From positions 1-34,604 of the forward strand of contig CAIJFT010000045.1 in NCBI GenBank assembly GCA_903820035.1: 34,604 nucleotides of DNA, written 5' to 3'. The first letter of the stretch is position 1. Each line of letters starts with the position of its first letter. The notes under the pieces were generated by a model that had not been told where the DNA came from, ran no database searches, and worked only from the letters and a program-made list of their open reading frames with translations. This DNA comes from an uncultured Opitutia bacterium (GTDB lineage: Bacteria > Verrucomicrobiota > Verrucomicrobiia > Opitutales > Opitutaceae). Shown here piece after piece: positions 34,458 to 34,604 of the stretch. A program made the translations under genes and the position numbers.

Positions 34458-34604
34458 TTTCGGGCGGTAAAGAGTTCCGCGATCACGTCTTCCAGCGGCA
34501 CATCCTCAATCGTGATGTCGGCGACTGGGCCGGTGCCGAGGATTTCCTGGGAAACGGCCACCACGTCTTCCCCGGATACGCAAAGCGTGAACTTGCCGTC
34601 CGGC
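34454..34604 (-). CDS. ABC transporter ATP-binding protein, C-terminal fragment
   Basis: The final 49 codons and stop of a minus-strand gene run off the window edge. The sequence ends in ADITIEDVPLEDVIAELFTARN. The pattern of a short beta segment followed by an I(E/D)DVPLEDVI helix is typical of the C-terminal tail of ABC-2-type export ATPases (daunorubicin/NodI-like relatives). The catalytic motifs lie outside the window, so the assignment is from the tail alone. GC content returns to the high level of the rest of the window, in contrast to the gene it converges with. It overlaps the nucleotidyltransferase stop by four bases. Confidence 0.6.
   Translation of the reverse strand, partial: PDGKFTLCVSGEDVVAVSQEILGTGPVADITIEDVPLEDVIAELFTARN

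Overview
The window looks like a chromosomal segment of a GC-rich verrucomicrobial bacterium, probably of the Opitutaceae type. This is an inference from protein style. It rests on an oversized GreA fused to a long N-terminal extension (long GreA forms are known from the PVC group, e.g. Chlamydiae), on non-Shine-Dalgarno, pyrimidine-rich leaders before several genes, and on the general resemblance of the housekeeping proteins. Coding density is very high: no gene-free stretch exceeds 300 bases (the longest, 11159-11390, is 232), and no tRNA, rRNA, CRISPR array or insertion sequence was seen.

Region 1 (1-12.8 kb) is mostly housekeeping and sensing. It holds the 3' end of an S41-protease-like gene, a low-molecular-weight tyrosine phosphatase, glyA, a CHASE-PAS hybrid histidine kinase, an MFS exporter coupled to a retropepsin/PDZ lipoprotein, rsmB (minus strand), the greA fusion with a clear terminator, a type IV pilin-like gene with its own terminator, and an ArsR-methyltransferase fusion.

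Region 2 (12.9-26 kb) is a glycoconjugate cluster on both strands. The minus strand carries a membrane glycosyltransferase-like protein, a GT4 glycosyltransferase and an alpha-oxoamine synthase resembling bacterial serine palmitoyltransferase, in that transcription order. The plus strand carries two large membrane proteins sharing a C-terminal domain, two SAM methyltransferases and an SDR epimerase. A second GT4 protein with an N-terminal accessory domain lies between them on the minus strand. Together they suggest synthesis of a cell-surface glycan or glycolipid; the product cannot be read from the sequence.

Region 3 (26-34.6 kb) begins with rmuC (minus strand). A divergent, tightly overlapping five-gene operon follows: a receiver-first histidine kinase, a ketoacyl-synthase-like protein missing both catalytic histidines, a multi-TM histidine kinase, a GAF-containing histidine kinase with a degenerate ATPase domain, and an ANT(6)-like nucleotidyltransferase. 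The last three genes are visibly lower in GC (about 45-48% in sampled lines, against about 60-63% upstream). I regard this operon as the best candidate for an undescribed system. The window closes with the 3' end of a GC-rich ABC-transporter ATPase gene on the minus strand.
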